From Brevundimonas subvibrioides ATCC 15264 (GTDB lineage: Bacteria; Pseudomonadota; Alphaproteobacteria; Caulobacterales; Caulobacteraceae): a stretch of DNA of 64,000 nt. Shown piece by piece: positions 7,826-16,967 of the stretch. The stretch covers positions 1,612,001 to 1,676,000 of the forward strand of contig NC_014375.1 of assembly GCF_000144605.1 (NCBI RefSeq), written 5' to 3'. The position numbers and the translations under genes are program-made. Every line of letters begins with the position of its first letter. Position 1 is the stretch's first letter. Under the pieces are notes generated by a model that searched no databases, had not been told where the DNA came from, and worked only from the letters and a program-made list of their open reading frames with translations.

Positions 7826-9030
7826 TGCGCAAGCGCACATCCAACAAGACGTTGCTCATCGGCGGCGCCGCCGCCGTCGTTCTTCTCGGCGGAGGTGGGC
7901 TCTTCCTGCTCACGCGCGGCCCGGACGCTCCAGCCGCTGCCGAGGGTGGGACGAGTCACGCTGAAGAAGAAGGGACCCATGCCGAGGGCGAGGCCGGCCA
8001 CGAAGGCGAGGCCGAAGCGCCGGAAGGCTTCGTCGCGCTAAGCGCGGCCCAGGCCCAGGCCGCCAGCTTGATCGTGGTCGGCGTCGGTAGGGGAGGGGGA
8101 GCGGAAACCCGGCTCTCCGGGCGGGTCGAGCCCATGGTCGACGCGCGCGCCGCTGTTGCTGCGTCCGTCGGTGGGCGCGTTGAGCGAGTTCTCGTGGCAC
8201 CGGGTCAGACGGTCCGGATCGGCCAGCCTCTGGTGAGCGTCGTCAGTGGCGAAGCGGCGACCTTCCGCGCGGACGCGGACGCCGCGGCCGCCGAGACGGA
8301 GGCGGCGCGCCAGGCCTATCAACGCAACCGCAATCTGGCGGATCAGGGCGTCGTCGCGCGACAGGAAGTCGAGGCGTCCCGCGCGCAACTGCTCAGCGCC
8401 GAAGCTGGCGCCCGGGCGGCTCGCGCGCGGTCCAGCGCAGCGGGCTCGCCCAACGCTTCAGGCCGCCTCAGCGTCACCAGCCCCATCGCCGGGGTCGTGA
8501 CCAGCGTTCAGGTCGGACCGGGCGGCTTCGTCGCCCAGGGTGGCGTTGTCGCCGAGGTCACCAACCCGGCCAGGGTTGAGCTGGTCTTCAACGCGCCGCC
8601 TGCGTTGTCTGCCAATGTCCGGGCCGGGGCGCCTCTGCGGGTCAGCAGCCCGAGCGGCGACTTCGACGCCATCGTCACCGGCGTGGCCGCAGGCGCGGGC
8701 GGCGAGAGCGGCGCCACGGTCATCCGGGCCCGACCGACGGGCTCGGTCCTCCCGCCGGCCGGTTCAGCCGTCACGGGTGCGATCGTGACGGGCGAAACCA
8801 CGGGCGGTCTCACCGTTCCAACCGAGGCGGTCCAGACCGTTGACGGCAACACCGTCGTCTTCGTCCAAGTCCCGAACGGCTTCCAGGCCCGTCCTGTGCT
8901 CGCCGGCCGTCAGGCCGGGGGGCGGACCGAAATCCTGCGCGGCCTCACTGGGGCTGAACGGGTCGCCGGCACGAACGCCTTCCTCCTCAAAGCCGAGCTC
9001 GCCAAGGGCGAGGCCGAGCACGGTCACTAG
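7822..9030 (+). CDS. RND efflux periplasmic adaptor, CzcB type
   Basis: 402 residues. An N-terminal signal/anchor (LLIGGAAAVVLLGGGGLFLL) is followed by a His/Glu-rich stretch (HAEEEGTHAEGEAGHEGEAE) at about residues 52-72, then the lipoyl/barrel-sandwich halves (VGGRVERVLVAPGQTVRIGQ near residue 114; LSVTSPIAGVVTSVQVGPGG near 215), a hairpin of Ala/Glu/Arg helices and a beta-barrel. The adaptor bridges CzcC and CzcA and feeds periplasmic metal to the pump. The His-rich linker suggests direct metal binding. It overlaps the upstream gene by 4 bp and lies 11 bp before the pump gene. Confidence 0.88.
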   Translation: MMRKRTSNKTLLIGGAAAVVLLGGGGLFLLTRGPDAPAAAEGGTSHAEEEGTHAEGEAGHEGEAEAPEGFVALSAAQAQAASLIVVGVGRGGGAETRLSGRVEPMVDARAAVAASVGGRVERVLVAPGQTVRIGQPLVSVVSGEAATFRADADAAAAETEAARQAYQRNRNLADQGVVARQEVEASRAQLLSAEAGARAARARSSAAGSPNASGRLSVTSPIAGVVTSVQVGPGGFVAQGGVVAEVTNPARVELVFNAPPALSANVRAGAPLRVSSPSGDFDAIVTGVAAGAGGESGATVIRARPTGSVLPPAGSAVTGAIVTGETTGGLTVPTEAVQTVDGNTVVFVQVPNGFQARPVLAGRQAGGRTEILRGLTGAERVAGTNAFLLKAELAKGEAEHGH

Positions 9031-9041
9031 GGGCGCACCAG

Positions 9042-12000
9042 ATGTTCAAGTTTATCATCGAGCTCTCGGTTAAATTCCGATGGTTCGTGGTCCTCGCCAC
9101 GGCGCTCGTCGCGGCCTACGGACTCCTCGAACTGACACGGCTTCCCATCGACGCCGTGCCGGACATCACCAATCGCCAGGTCCAGGTGACCACGGTCGCT
9201 CCGGCGCTCGCGCCCGAACAGATCGAACGGCAGGTCACCTATCCGATCGAGACCGCCATGGCCGGCATTCCCGGCCTGACGACGACCCGATCCCTGAGCC
9301 GAAACGGCTTCAGCCAGGTCACGGTCATCTTCACCGACCAGACGGACATCTATTTCGCCCGTCAGCAGGTGGCTGAACGCCTTGCCGGCGCCCGGGAGGC
9401 CATGCCCGAAGGGGTGGAGCCGACCATGGCCCCAATCACGACGGGTCTCGGTGAAGTGCTGATGTGGACGGTCGACTACAAGCCGTTCAACAGTCAGAAC
9501 CTCGCCAAGCCTGGCGAGACGGGCTGGCAGGCGGGCGGAGCCTATCTGACGCCGGAAGGCGATCTGCTTTCGACCCCGCAGCAGCGCGCCACCTATCTGC
9601 GCACCGTGCAGGACTGGATTGTCGCGCCGCAGATGCGGACCGCTCCCGGTCTCGCCGGCGTCGACACCGTCGGCGGCTATGTGAAGGAGTACGCGGTCCG
9701 TCCCGACGTCGCGCGCCTCTCCGCCTACGGCTTGGGCATGGGTGACCTGATCCAGGCTCTCGACCGCGCCAACACCCAGGCCGGCGCGGGCTACATCCAG
9801 CGCGCTGGCGAAGCGCTGACGGTCCGCACCGACGCCCTGGCCTCAACCGTGGAGGACCTGGCTCAGGCGCCGGTCGTCAACCGGAACGGCCTGATCGTTC
9901 GCGTGGCTGACGTTGCAACAGTCGAAATCGGCCAGGCCCCGCGTCTGGGCGGCGCCAGCCGTGACGGCCACGAGGCCGTGCTCGGTACGGCGCTGATGAT
10001 CGCGGGCGGCAACAGCCGCACCGTGGCCCAAGCGGCCGGGGAGCGCCTTGAGGAAGTTCGCAAGACCCTGCCCGCAGGGATCGAGGCGGTAACGGTTCTC
10101 GACCGTAGCGCCCTGGTCAACTCGACGATTTCGACGGTGGCGCGCAACCTCATCGAGGGCGCGCTTCTGGTCATCGTCGTGCTGTTCCTGCTGCTCGGCA
10201 ACATTCGTGCGGCCAGCATCACAGCGCTGATGATCCCGATCAGCTTCCTGTTCGCGGTCATCGGCATGAACCGGTTCGGCATCAGTGGAAACCTGATGAG
10301 CTTGGGCGCGCTGGACTTCGGCCTTCTGGTCGACGGGGCGGTCATCGTTGTCGAGAGCACCTTGCTGATGCTGTCGCAGCGGCGGATTGATCTGGGACGG
10401 GCCCTGACCCGTCGGGAACGCCTTGATGTCGCCGTGGCCGCAGCCCGCAAGATGGTCAAGCCGGCCGCCTTCGGTCAGCTGATCATCCTGCTCGTCTTCA
10501 CCCCCTTGCTGATGCTCGAGGGCGTCGAGGGCAAGACGTTCGTCCCCATGGGCGCGACGGTCATGCTCGCGCTCGTCGGCGCCTTCATCTTCTCCTTCAC
10601 CTTCGTTCCGGCGATGACGGCCCTGCTGGTGCGGGAACCCAAGAAGGTCGAGACCGACGAACACGGCCAAGCCCACGAACATGAGACCTTCCTGCTCCGC
10701 CACGCGCGGCGTTGGATCCAGCCGGCCATCCGCGCCGCCGTCGATCGTCCTAAGATCGTCCTGATCTCGGCACTCGGCGCGGTTGTTGTCGGTGGTCTGG
10801 CCTTCTCATCCCTGGGACGGGAGTTCATCCCCACTCTGGACGAGGGCGACATCGCCATGCAGGCGCTGCGAGTTCCCTCGGCGTCGCTGGAACAGTCCCT
10901 CGCCATGCAGATGGCGTTGGAACGGGTCATCACCGCCCAGCCGGAAGTCGAGACCATGTTCTCCAGGACCGGCACCGCCGAGGCGGCCGTCGACCCGATG
11001 CCGCCCAACATTTCGGACAGTGTCATCGTTCTGAAAGACCGCAAGGACTGGCCTGATTCCGGTCTCGAGAAGGAGGCCCTGCTCGAGCGGTTCGAAGAGC
11101 TTGCCAATCAACAGATCGGCAATAACTTCGAGTTCAGCCAGCCCATCGAGCTCCGCTTCAACGAGCTGATCTCAGGCGTGCGGACGGACCTCGCGGTCAT
11201 GGTCTACGGCGATGACTTCGACACCATGCAGCGGGTCGCGGATCAGGTGGCCGGCGCGCTGCGCCAGACCACCGGCTCCGCCGACGTTCGCGTCGAACAG
11301 GCGTCCGGCTTGCCGACCCTGACGGTCAGCGTCGACCGATTTGCGGCGGCCAGCTACGGCCTGTCCGCAGCCGACGTCTCCGAGGCGGTCTCGGCCGCCA
11401 TCGGCGGCGCGGAGGCCGGTCGGATCTTCGAGGGCGATCGTCGCTTCGATGTCGTCGTCCGCCTCCCCGACGACGCCAGGAACGATCCGGCGGCGCTTGC
11501 CGCCCTGCCAATCGTCTCTTCGACGGGCGTGACCGTGCCCCTGTCTTCGGTCGCGCGCATTCAGAGCGCCGAAGGGCCGAACCAGATCAGCCGCAATGAC
11601 GGCAGCCGCCGGATGGTGGTTCAGGCTAACGTCCGCGGCCGGGATCTGGGCGGTTTCGTCACCGACGCCCAGCAACGGGTCGAACAGATCGCGCTTCCGC
11701 CGGGCGTCCGCCTGACCTGGGGCGGTCAGTTCGAAAACCTCGAGCGCGCCCAGCAGCGTCTGGGGCTGGTGATCCCGATCGTCTTCGTACTGATCGGCGT
11801 GTTGTTGTTCATGGCTCTGGGGTCGTTCTCGGAGGCTGGTCTTGTCTTCGCCTGCGTGCCGCTGGCCCTGATCGGCGGCGCCCTGGCGCTGCTCCTGCGA
11901 GGGATGCCGTTCTCGGTGTCTGCAGCAGTCGGCTTCATCGCCGTTTCAGGGGTGGCGACCTTGAACGGGCTCGTCCTGATGCAGGCCATTCGCGAGCGAT

Positions 12001-12263
12001 TGCAGGCGGGTCTTGCGCCGCGTGACGCAGCGATCGAAGGCGCTTCGAGCCGGCTGCGGGCGGTGTTGACGACAGCCTTCGTCGCCATCGTCGGCTTCAT
12101 CCCGATGGCGATCGCCCATGGCGCGGGCGCCGAGGTTCAGAAGCCTCTGGCGACCGTCGTCATCGGCGGGCTGCTGACCGCGACCGCCCTGACCCTGCTG
12201 GTGCTTCCGACCTTCGCGGCCAAGGCGGTGCGGCACCGCAAGGATGAGGGGGTCGAGGATTGA
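9042..12263 (+). CDS. Heavy-metal RND efflux pump, CzcA type
   Basis: 1073 residues, the normal length for HME-RND pumps. The first helix (KFRWFVVLATALVAAYGLLE) is followed by a large periplasmic domain, the TM4 proton-relay motif DFGLLVDGAVIVVES (about residues 423-437) and a second half with matching topology. The DFG-x3-DGA form is that of Zn/Co/Cd/Ni pumps, not the Cu/Ag CusA form. Family members often have N after VE; here it is S. A His-rich cytoplasmic patch (DEHGQAHEHE) sits near residue 545. The end overlaps the next CDF start (TTGA). Confidence 0.9.
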   Translation: MFKFIIELSVKFRWFVVLATALVAAYGLLELTRLPIDAVPDITNRQVQVTTVAPALAPEQIERQVTYPIETAMAGIPGLTTTRSLSRNGFSQVTVIFTDQTDIYFARQQVAERLAGAREAMPEGVEPTMAPITTGLGEVLMWTVDYKPFNSQNLAKPGETGWQAGGAYLTPEGDLLSTPQQRATYLRTVQDWIVAPQMRTAPGLAGVDTVGGYVKEYAVRPDVARLSAYGLGMGDLIQALDRANTQAGAGYIQRAGEALTVRTDALASTVEDLAQAPVVNRNGLIVRVADVATVEIGQAPRLGGASRDGHEAVLGTALMIAGGNSRTVAQAAGERLEEVRKTLPAGIEAVTVLDRSALVNSTISTVARNLIEGALLVIVVLFLLLGNIRAASITALMIPISFLFAVIGMNRFGISGNLMSLGALDFGLLVDGAVIVVESTLLMLSQRRIDLGRALTRRERLDVAVAAARKMVKPAAFGQLIILLVFTPLLMLEGVEGKTFVPMGATVMLALVGAFIFSFTFVPAMTALLVREPKKVETDEHGQAHEHETFLLRHARRWIQPAIRAAVDRPKIVLISALGAVVVGGLAFSSLGREFIPTLDEGDIAMQALRVPSASLEQSLAMQMALERVITAQPEVETMFSRTGTAEAAVDPMPPNISDSVIVLKDRKDWPDSGLEKEALLERFEELANQQIGNNFEFSQPIELRFNELISGVRTDLAVMVYGDDFDTMQRVADQVAGALRQTTGSADVRVEQASGLPTLTVSVDRFAAASYGLSAADVSEAVSAAIGGAEAGRIFEGDRRFDVVVRLPDDARNDPAALAALPIVSSTGVTVPLSSVARIQSAEGPNQISRNDGSRRMVVQANVRGRDLGGFVTDAQQRVEQIALPPGVRLTWGGQFENLERAQQRLGLVIPIVFVLIGVLLFMALGSFSEAGLVFACVPLALIGGALALLLRGMPFSVSAAVGFIAVSGVATLNGLVLMQAIRERLQAGLAPRDAAIEGASSRLRAVLTTAFVAIVGFIPMAIAHGAGAEVQKPLATVVIGGLLTATALTLLVLPTFAAKAVRHRKDEGVED

Positions 12264-12844
12264 TTGCTCGCAATCAGAATGACCGTCAGCAGGGGCGCAC
12301 CCTGCTGACGGTTCTTGCGCTCAATGCGGGCCTGGCGGTTGCGCTCGGAATCGGCGGCTGGTCCGCCGATTCCAGCGCCCTGCTGGCCAATGCGGTCGAC
12401 AACGCTTCGGACGCTGCGGTCTACCTGATCAGCTTCCTCGCGATCGGCCGAGCCGGCTCGTGGAAGCGGGGCGCGGCGCGTTTTTCGGGCGTGATGCTCC
12501 TCATCTTCGGCGCCGGCGTCCTTCTGGACGCCGGTCGTCGATTCCTGGTCGGAACCGAACCGATCGGCCCAACCATGATGGGGCTCGCGATCGTCGCGGC
12601 GATCATCAACCTCATCTGCCTGCAGTTGATCCGCCGCCAGGACAGCGGCGACGTCAACATGAAGGCGGCCGAGACTTTCAGCTTTAACGATTTCGCCTCC
12701 AACGGAGGAATCCTCGTCGCGGGGGGGCTCGTACTGTGGCTCGACCAGGCTTGGCCGGACCTCGTGGTCGGTGTGCTCGTCGCGGCCATCGCGGTGAAGG
12801 GCGGCGTGGACATCTTGCGAGATGCCGCGCGCACCAAAGTATAG
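12260..12844 (+). CDS. Cation diffusion facilitator family exporter, second short form
   Basis: A 194-residue inner-membrane protein with the CDF transmembrane domain (LALNAGLAVALGIGGWSADS; ALLANAVDNASDAAVYLISF with paired Asp ligands) and no C-terminal cytoplasmic domain. The start is TTG 12260, overlapping the stop of the pump gene by 4 bp; no ATG is available before the first helix, so translational coupling decides the start. It probably moves metal from cytosol to periplasm, where CzcCBA takes it over (inference from the operon). It resembles the exporter at 5329 in size and layout. Confidence 0.8.
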   Translation: MIARNQNDRQQGRTLLTVLALNAGLAVALGIGGWSADSSALLANAVDNASDAAVYLISFLAIGRAGSWKRGAARFSGVMLLIFGAGVLLDAGRRFLVGTEPIGPTMMGLAIVAAIINLICLQLIRRQDSGDVNMKAAETFSFNDFASNGGILVAGGLVLWLDQAWPDLVVGVLVAAIAVKGGVDILRDAARTKV

Positions 12845-12855
12845 GAGAACGATGA

Positions 12856-14943
12856 ATGACCTCCGCAACCAAATCTGGCGATACGGCGGAAGCTCACGAT
12901 CATGCGACCGGCGATGGCCATGCCCACGGTGAAGGCGGCATCCTTGGAGCCAATACCGAACTGATCTTCGCCCTCGCGTCGGGGGCGGCGCTGGCCGTAG
13001 GCTTCGGCTTGGAGAAACTCGTTCCTAATCTGCCGGCCTGGTTGCCCATCGCGCTCTATGTGGTCGCCTATGGGTTCGGAGGGCTCTTCACTGTGGGGGA
13101 GGCGGTCGCAAACCTTCGTCAGAAGCGCTTCGAGATCGACACCCTGATGCTCGTCGCCGCCGCGGGCGCGGCGGCGCTCGGCGCCTGGGCCGAAGGTGCG
13201 CTTTTGCTGTTTCTGTTCAGCATCGGTCATGCCCTTGAGCACTACGCCATGGGGCGGGCAAAACGGGCGATCGAGGCCCTGGCGGATCTGGCGCCCCGGA
13301 TCGCCCATGTGCGGCGTGACGGGCAGGTCGTCGAACTGCCGGTCGAAGAACTGGTGGTCGGCGACACCGTGGTGGTGCGTCCGAACGAGCGCCTTCCGGC
13401 CGACGGCTTCGTCGTGGTGGGAACGACAAGCATCAATCAGGCCCCGGTGACCGGCGAGAGCATGCCGGTGGACAAGCAGCCGGTCCCGGACGCCGCTGCG
13501 GCCCGCGAGCGGCCGGCCCAGGTCGGATCTGCGTCCCTCGTCTTCGCGGGCACCATCAACGGCGCCGGTGCGATCGAGATCGAGACCACCCGCAAATCGA
13601 GCGACACCACCTTGGCCAAGGTGGTCCGGATGGTGAGCGAGGCCGAGACCCAGAAGTCGCCGACCCAGCGCTTCACGGACAGGTTCGAGCGCATCTTCGT
13701 GCCTGTCGTCCTGGGCTTGGCCTTCGTGTTGTTGTTCGCCTGGGTGGTGGTCGATGAGCCGTTCCGCGACAGCTTCTATCGCGCCATGGCCGTCTTGGTC
13801 GCCGCCAGCCCTTGCGCGCTCGCCATCGCCACCCCGAGCGCGGTCCTGTCGGGCGTCGCCCGTGCGGCGCGCGCGGGCGTTCTGATCAAGGGCGGCGCGC
13901 CGTTGGAGAATCTCGGCTCGCTCAACGCCATCGCCTTCGACAAGACCGGGACCCTGACCGAGGGTCGGCCCCGGATCACCGATGTCATGCCGGTGCGCGG
14001 GACGACGGAAGCCGACCTCCTCGCAATCGCGGTCGCCGTCGAGCGGCTCAGCGACCATCCGCTCGCGGACGCGATCGCCCGCGACGGCTCCGAACGGCTG
14101 GGCGATACCGCGCTCGTGGCCGCAACCGAGCTCAAGAGCCTGACCGGCAAGGGGGTGACGGCCCAACTCGGCGGCGAGACGATCTGGATCGGCAAGCCCG
14201 AGATGTTCGGGGCCGACGGCGTGGCGGGTCTCGACGACGAAACGACGGCCGTCGCCGCGCAACTGCGCGACCAGGGGCGGACCCTGATGGTGGTGCGGCG
14301 CGGGACGCGAGACCTCGGTGTCATCGGCCTGCTCGACACGCCGCGCGCTGCGGCCGGGGCCGCGCTCGCGGCGCTCCGGGCCCTCGGCGTCCAGCGCATG
14401 ATCATGATCTCGGGAGATCACCAGAAGGCCGCCCAGGCCATCGCGGAGCAGGTCGGGCTGACCGAGGCGTGGGGCGATCTCATGCCGGAGGACAAGGTCG
14501 ACGCCATCAAGAAACTCCGCGCGGACGGCAAGATCGCCATGGTGGGCGACGGCGTGAACGACGCCCCAGCCATGGCAACGGCCACGGTCGGCATCGCCAT
14601 GGGCGCGGCCGGGTCCGATGTCGCCCTCGAGACCGCGGATGTCGCCCTTATGTCCGACGACCTGTCGCAGTTGCCGTTCACGGTCGGCCTGAGCCGGCAG
14701 ACCCGCCGGATCATCCTCCAGAACCTCTATGTCAGCCTCGGCGTCGTCGCCTTCCTGGTGCCCGCGACCATCCTCGGTCTTGGCATCGGTCCCGCCGTGG
14801 CGCTCCACGAAGGCTCGACCCTGCTGGTGGTGTTCAACGCCCTTCGGCTGCTCGCCTACCGCGACCGAACCGCGCCCACCCTTCCAACCGCAATCCCAGC
14901 CGCCCCCGTGGTCGCGCGGGGTCTCTCGAGGACATCGTCATGA
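12856..14943 (+). CDS. P1B-4-type heavy-metal ATPase (Co/Zn/Cd/Fe class)
   Basis: 695 residues. The N-terminus is His-rich (EAHDHATGDGHAHGEGG) with no HMA domain. Conserved blocks are TGES in the actuator domain, SPC in the metal helix near residue 317 (AASPCALAIATPSAVLSGVA), DKTGT near residue 362, GDGVNDAP, and HEGST near residue 650. SPC together with HEGG/ST is the mark of the P1B-4 subclass, whose members export Co, Zn, Cd or Fe(II). AGGAGAA lies 7-8 bases before the ATG. The 3' end overlaps the DUF305 gene (ATGA). It fits as the inner-membrane partner of the Czc-like system. Confidence 0.88.
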   Translation: MTSATKSGDTAEAHDHATGDGHAHGEGGILGANTELIFALASGAALAVGFGLEKLVPNLPAWLPIALYVVAYGFGGLFTVGEAVANLRQKRFEIDTLMLVAAAGAAALGAWAEGALLLFLFSIGHALEHYAMGRAKRAIEALADLAPRIAHVRRDGQVVELPVEELVVGDTVVVRPNERLPADGFVVVGTTSINQAPVTGESMPVDKQPVPDAAAARERPAQVGSASLVFAGTINGAGAIEIETTRKSSDTTLAKVVRMVSEAETQKSPTQRFTDRFERIFVPVVLGLAFVLLFAWVVVDEPFRDSFYRAMAVLVAASPCALAIATPSAVLSGVARAARAGVLIKGGAPLENLGSLNAIAFDKTGTLTEGRPRITDVMPVRGTTEADLLAIAVAVERLSDHPLADAIARDGSERLGDTALVAATELKSLTGKGVTAQLGGETIWIGKPEMFGADGVAGLDDETTAVAAQLRDQGRTLMVVRRGTRDLGVIGLLDTPRAAAGAALAALRALGVQRMIMISGDHQKAAQAIAEQVGLTEAWGDLMPEDKVDAIKKLRADGKIAMVGDGVNDAPAMATATVGIAMGAAGSDVALETADVALMSDDLSQLPFTVGLSRQTRRIILQNLYVSLGVVAFLVPATILGLGIGPAVALHEGSTLLVVFNALRLLAYRDRTAPTLPTAIPAAPVVARGLSRTSS

Positions 14944-15383
14944 AGCGTTTCGGATGGATCTCCGTCATCGCCGTCTTTCTCGCCCTTTCGGCCTTCGCCT
15001 TCGGCATGATCTCGCGGCAAACCCGTGACGTCGCTGCGGCGCCGTCGGCGGTGGATGCCCGCCCGAGCGACACCGAAGCAAGTCACGCTGGCGCGCCCGA
15101 AGACAGCCCGTCGACCCGCGCCTATCGCGAGGCCAGCGCGCAGATGCATCAGGCCATGAGCATCAACTACACCGGCGACGCCGACATCGACTTCCTGCGC
15201 GGAATGATCGCCCATCACGAGGGTGCGCTCGCGATGGCCAAGGTCGCCGTCGAGCATGGCGAAGCCCGCGACGTTCGCAATCTGGCCGTTGAGATTATCG
15301 CGGCCCAGGAATCCGAGATTGTCCGGATGAGAATCCTCCTTGCGCGCCATGAGGACACGCCCGCGCCCGGCGCAAGGCCCTGA
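14940..15383 (+). CDS. DUF305 secreted/anchored protein
   Basis: 147 residues. One N-terminal hydrophobic segment (RFGWISVIAVFLALSAFAFG) is followed by a four-helix ferritin-like DUF305 domain with DADIDFLRGMIAHHEGALAM at about residues 80-99. The HH pair and conserved Met, Asp and Glu residues are possible metal ligands. The family is common beside copper and other metal resistance genes, with no settled reaction. The start overlaps the ATPase stop. A second DUF305 protein in the window (28642) shares the TGDADIDF core. Confidence 0.82.
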   Translation: MKRFGWISVIAVFLALSAFAFGMISRQTRDVAAAPSAVDARPSDTEASHAGAPEDSPSTRAYREASAQMHQAMSINYTGDADIDFLRGMIAHHEGALAMAKVAVEHGEARDVRNLAVEIIAAQESEIVRMRILLARHEDTPAPGARP

Positions 15384-15386
15384 CGG

Positions 15387-15806
15387 ATGGCCGGCAAGCG
15401 CTTCACCGTGCGCGGCCGAAGCATTCGTTGGCGCGAAGGCCGCTATCGCCAACGAGGGCGGCGGCTCCAGACACGCCCGCTCAGGCCAAGGCCCGTGCTC
15501 GATACGCTCATCGCCATCGGGGTCAGCCTGTTCGCGGGCGGCCTGGTCTTCTGCATGGCGCTTCTGCTGCTCGGCGCCCACAAGGTGCCGCTGCATTTTG
15601 GTTACGGCGCCATTCTGGGCGGCGTGATCGCCTGCTCGTTCGTGTTCGGCCCCCGCGATCGGGCGGGACTGATGATCGTCGGTGGCTTGATCGTCGTTTG
15701 GGTTTTGGGAACGACCGGCCTTTATCTTTCGCGAGACCAGATCGTCCTGCATCCACATGAGCACCACAGCGCCGTCGCCGGGTATGCGCCACGGAAGACT
15801 GACTGA
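15387..15806 (+). CDS. Small integral membrane protein, unknown
   Basis: 139 residues. A basic N-terminus (11 Arg in the first 33 residues) is followed by three likely membrane helices (LDTLIAIGVSLFAGGLVFCM, a middle helix around GYGAILGGVIACSFVFG, and GLMIVGGLIVVWVLGTTGLY). The exposed end carries HPHEHH. I know no family. It starts 3 bp after the DUF305 gene and its stop abuts the acyltransferase ATG, so it is probably part of the same transcript. A metal or surface-modification role would be a guess. Confidence 0.6.
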   Translation: MAGKRFTVRGRSIRWREGRYRQRGRRLQTRPLRPRPVLDTLIAIGVSLFAGGLVFCMALLLLGAHKVPLHFGYGAILGGVIACSFVFGPRDRAGLMIVGGLIVVWVLGTTGLYLSRDQIVLHPHEHHSAVAGYAPRKTD

Positions 15807-16967
15807 ATGCCCAAAGCCGCCCTGACCGAGCCGTCGCCTCGCCCCGTCCGGATCGCGCGCGGCGGCTGGCTGGACGCGCTGCGTTTTATCGTCGGGGCGC
15901 TGATCATCCTCTACCATTTCCGCGAGGCCTCACCGGTCCCGCTGCCACAGCTGCATCCGGTGTTCGAGCGCGGCTATCTGCTCACCGACTTCTTCATCAT
16001 CGACTCCGGCTATGTCCTGGCCCGCATCTACGGCGACCGGTTCGCCGCCGGGCAGGCCTCGCTGCGCTCCTATTCGCGCCAGCGGTTGTTGCGGGTCGTC
16101 CCGGCCCACCTGGTCGTCAGCCTCATCCTCATCGCTCTCGTCGGCGGCGCCGCCCTGGCGGGGATCGCGCCCAGCAATCCGCGCTGGTTCGACTGGTCGC
16201 AGCTGTCCGCGCAGGTGCTGCTGGTCCAGGCCTATGGCGTGCCGGGCGGGCAGGGGTGGAACGCCCCGACCTGGACCCTCTCGGCCCTGATCGGGTGTTA
16301 TCTCCTGTTGCCCTGGATCAGCCGCGCCCTGTGGCGCTGGCCCCCGCTTGTCGTGGTGATCGGCGCGACGGTCCTAGTCCTCGCCGCTGACGTCGCCGCT
16401 TCGCTCTGGCTCGGCGATCCGATCTACCGCCTGCCGATGCGCTACGGCATCCTGCGCGCTCTGCCGCTGTTCCTGCTCGGGGTCGCGGCGGCCTTCTACG
16501 GCTCGCGGGTCTATGTCGGGCCGCGCCTGGCCGGAGCGATCGGCGTCGCCGCCGCCGTCGCGCTCGTACTGTTCCAGGCCTTCGGCGCCTTCAGCCTGCT
16601 GTCGCTGGGCCTGATGACCGTGATCATCTGGGCCGCCGGCGCCGTGCCGGTGCGCAGTCCTTCACGGCTGATCGAGCATCTGGCCCTGATGTCGTTCTCG
16701 ATGTTCCTCACCAATGAGGTGAGCCGCATCGTCTGGTTCGGCCTGCTCGACGCCCTGGGACAGGAGTCCTGGTCGTCCGGCGTTCGTTGGGCCCTGTGGG
16801 CCGTCGGCTTGGTCGGCGCCTTCGTGGCCGCCGCTGTGTTCCGCTACGGCTTCGACCGTCCGGTCCAGACTTGGCTCAATCCGCCTCGCGTCAACGGGAC
16901 GGCGCCAGATCCGGCGACGACGCCCCAGGCGTCAGGCGCCGTTGTGCCGACCGAACACGCTGGTTGA
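15807..16967 (+). CDS. Acyltransferase family 3 membrane protein
   Basis: 386 residues with about ten membrane helices and the acyltransferase-3 (OafA/NodX-like) pattern: WLDALRFIVGALIILYHFRE at residues 17-36 with the catalytic-type His, then a D-F-F-I-x-D-S-G-Y motif, and a basic loop SYSRQRLLRVVPAH. Such enzymes transfer acyl groups to sugars or lipids at the inner membrane. Its ATG directly follows the stop of the preceding small membrane protein, so it is tied to the metal operon. It resembles the acyltransferase at 52104. The last 36 bp overlap the convergent DUF411 gene. Confidence 0.82.
   Translation: MPKAALTEPSPRPVRIARGGWLDALRFIVGALIILYHFREASPVPLPQLHPVFERGYLLTDFFIIDSGYVLARIYGDRFAAGQASLRSYSRQRLLRVVPAHLVVSLILIALVGGAALAGIAPSNPRWFDWSQLSAQVLLVQAYGVPGGQGWNAPTWTLSALIGCYLLLPWISRALWRWPPLVVVIGATVLVLAADVAASLWLGDPIYRLPMRYGILRALPLFLLGVAAAFYGSRVYVGPRLAGAIGVAAAVALVLFQAFGAFSLLSLGLMTVIIWAAGAVPVRSPSRLIEHLALMSFSMFLTNEVSRIVWFGLLDALGQESWSSGVRWALWAVGLVGAFVAAAVFRYGFDRPVQTWLNPPRVNGTAPDPATTPQASGAVVPTEHAG

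Noticed and set aside
12421..14808. A 795-codon open frame on the minus strand
   Set aside because: It mirrors the P1B-4 ATPase and the end of the CDF gene, has low-complexity Arg/Gly/Asp content and no domain. GC-rich coding DNA often leaves long antisense frames.
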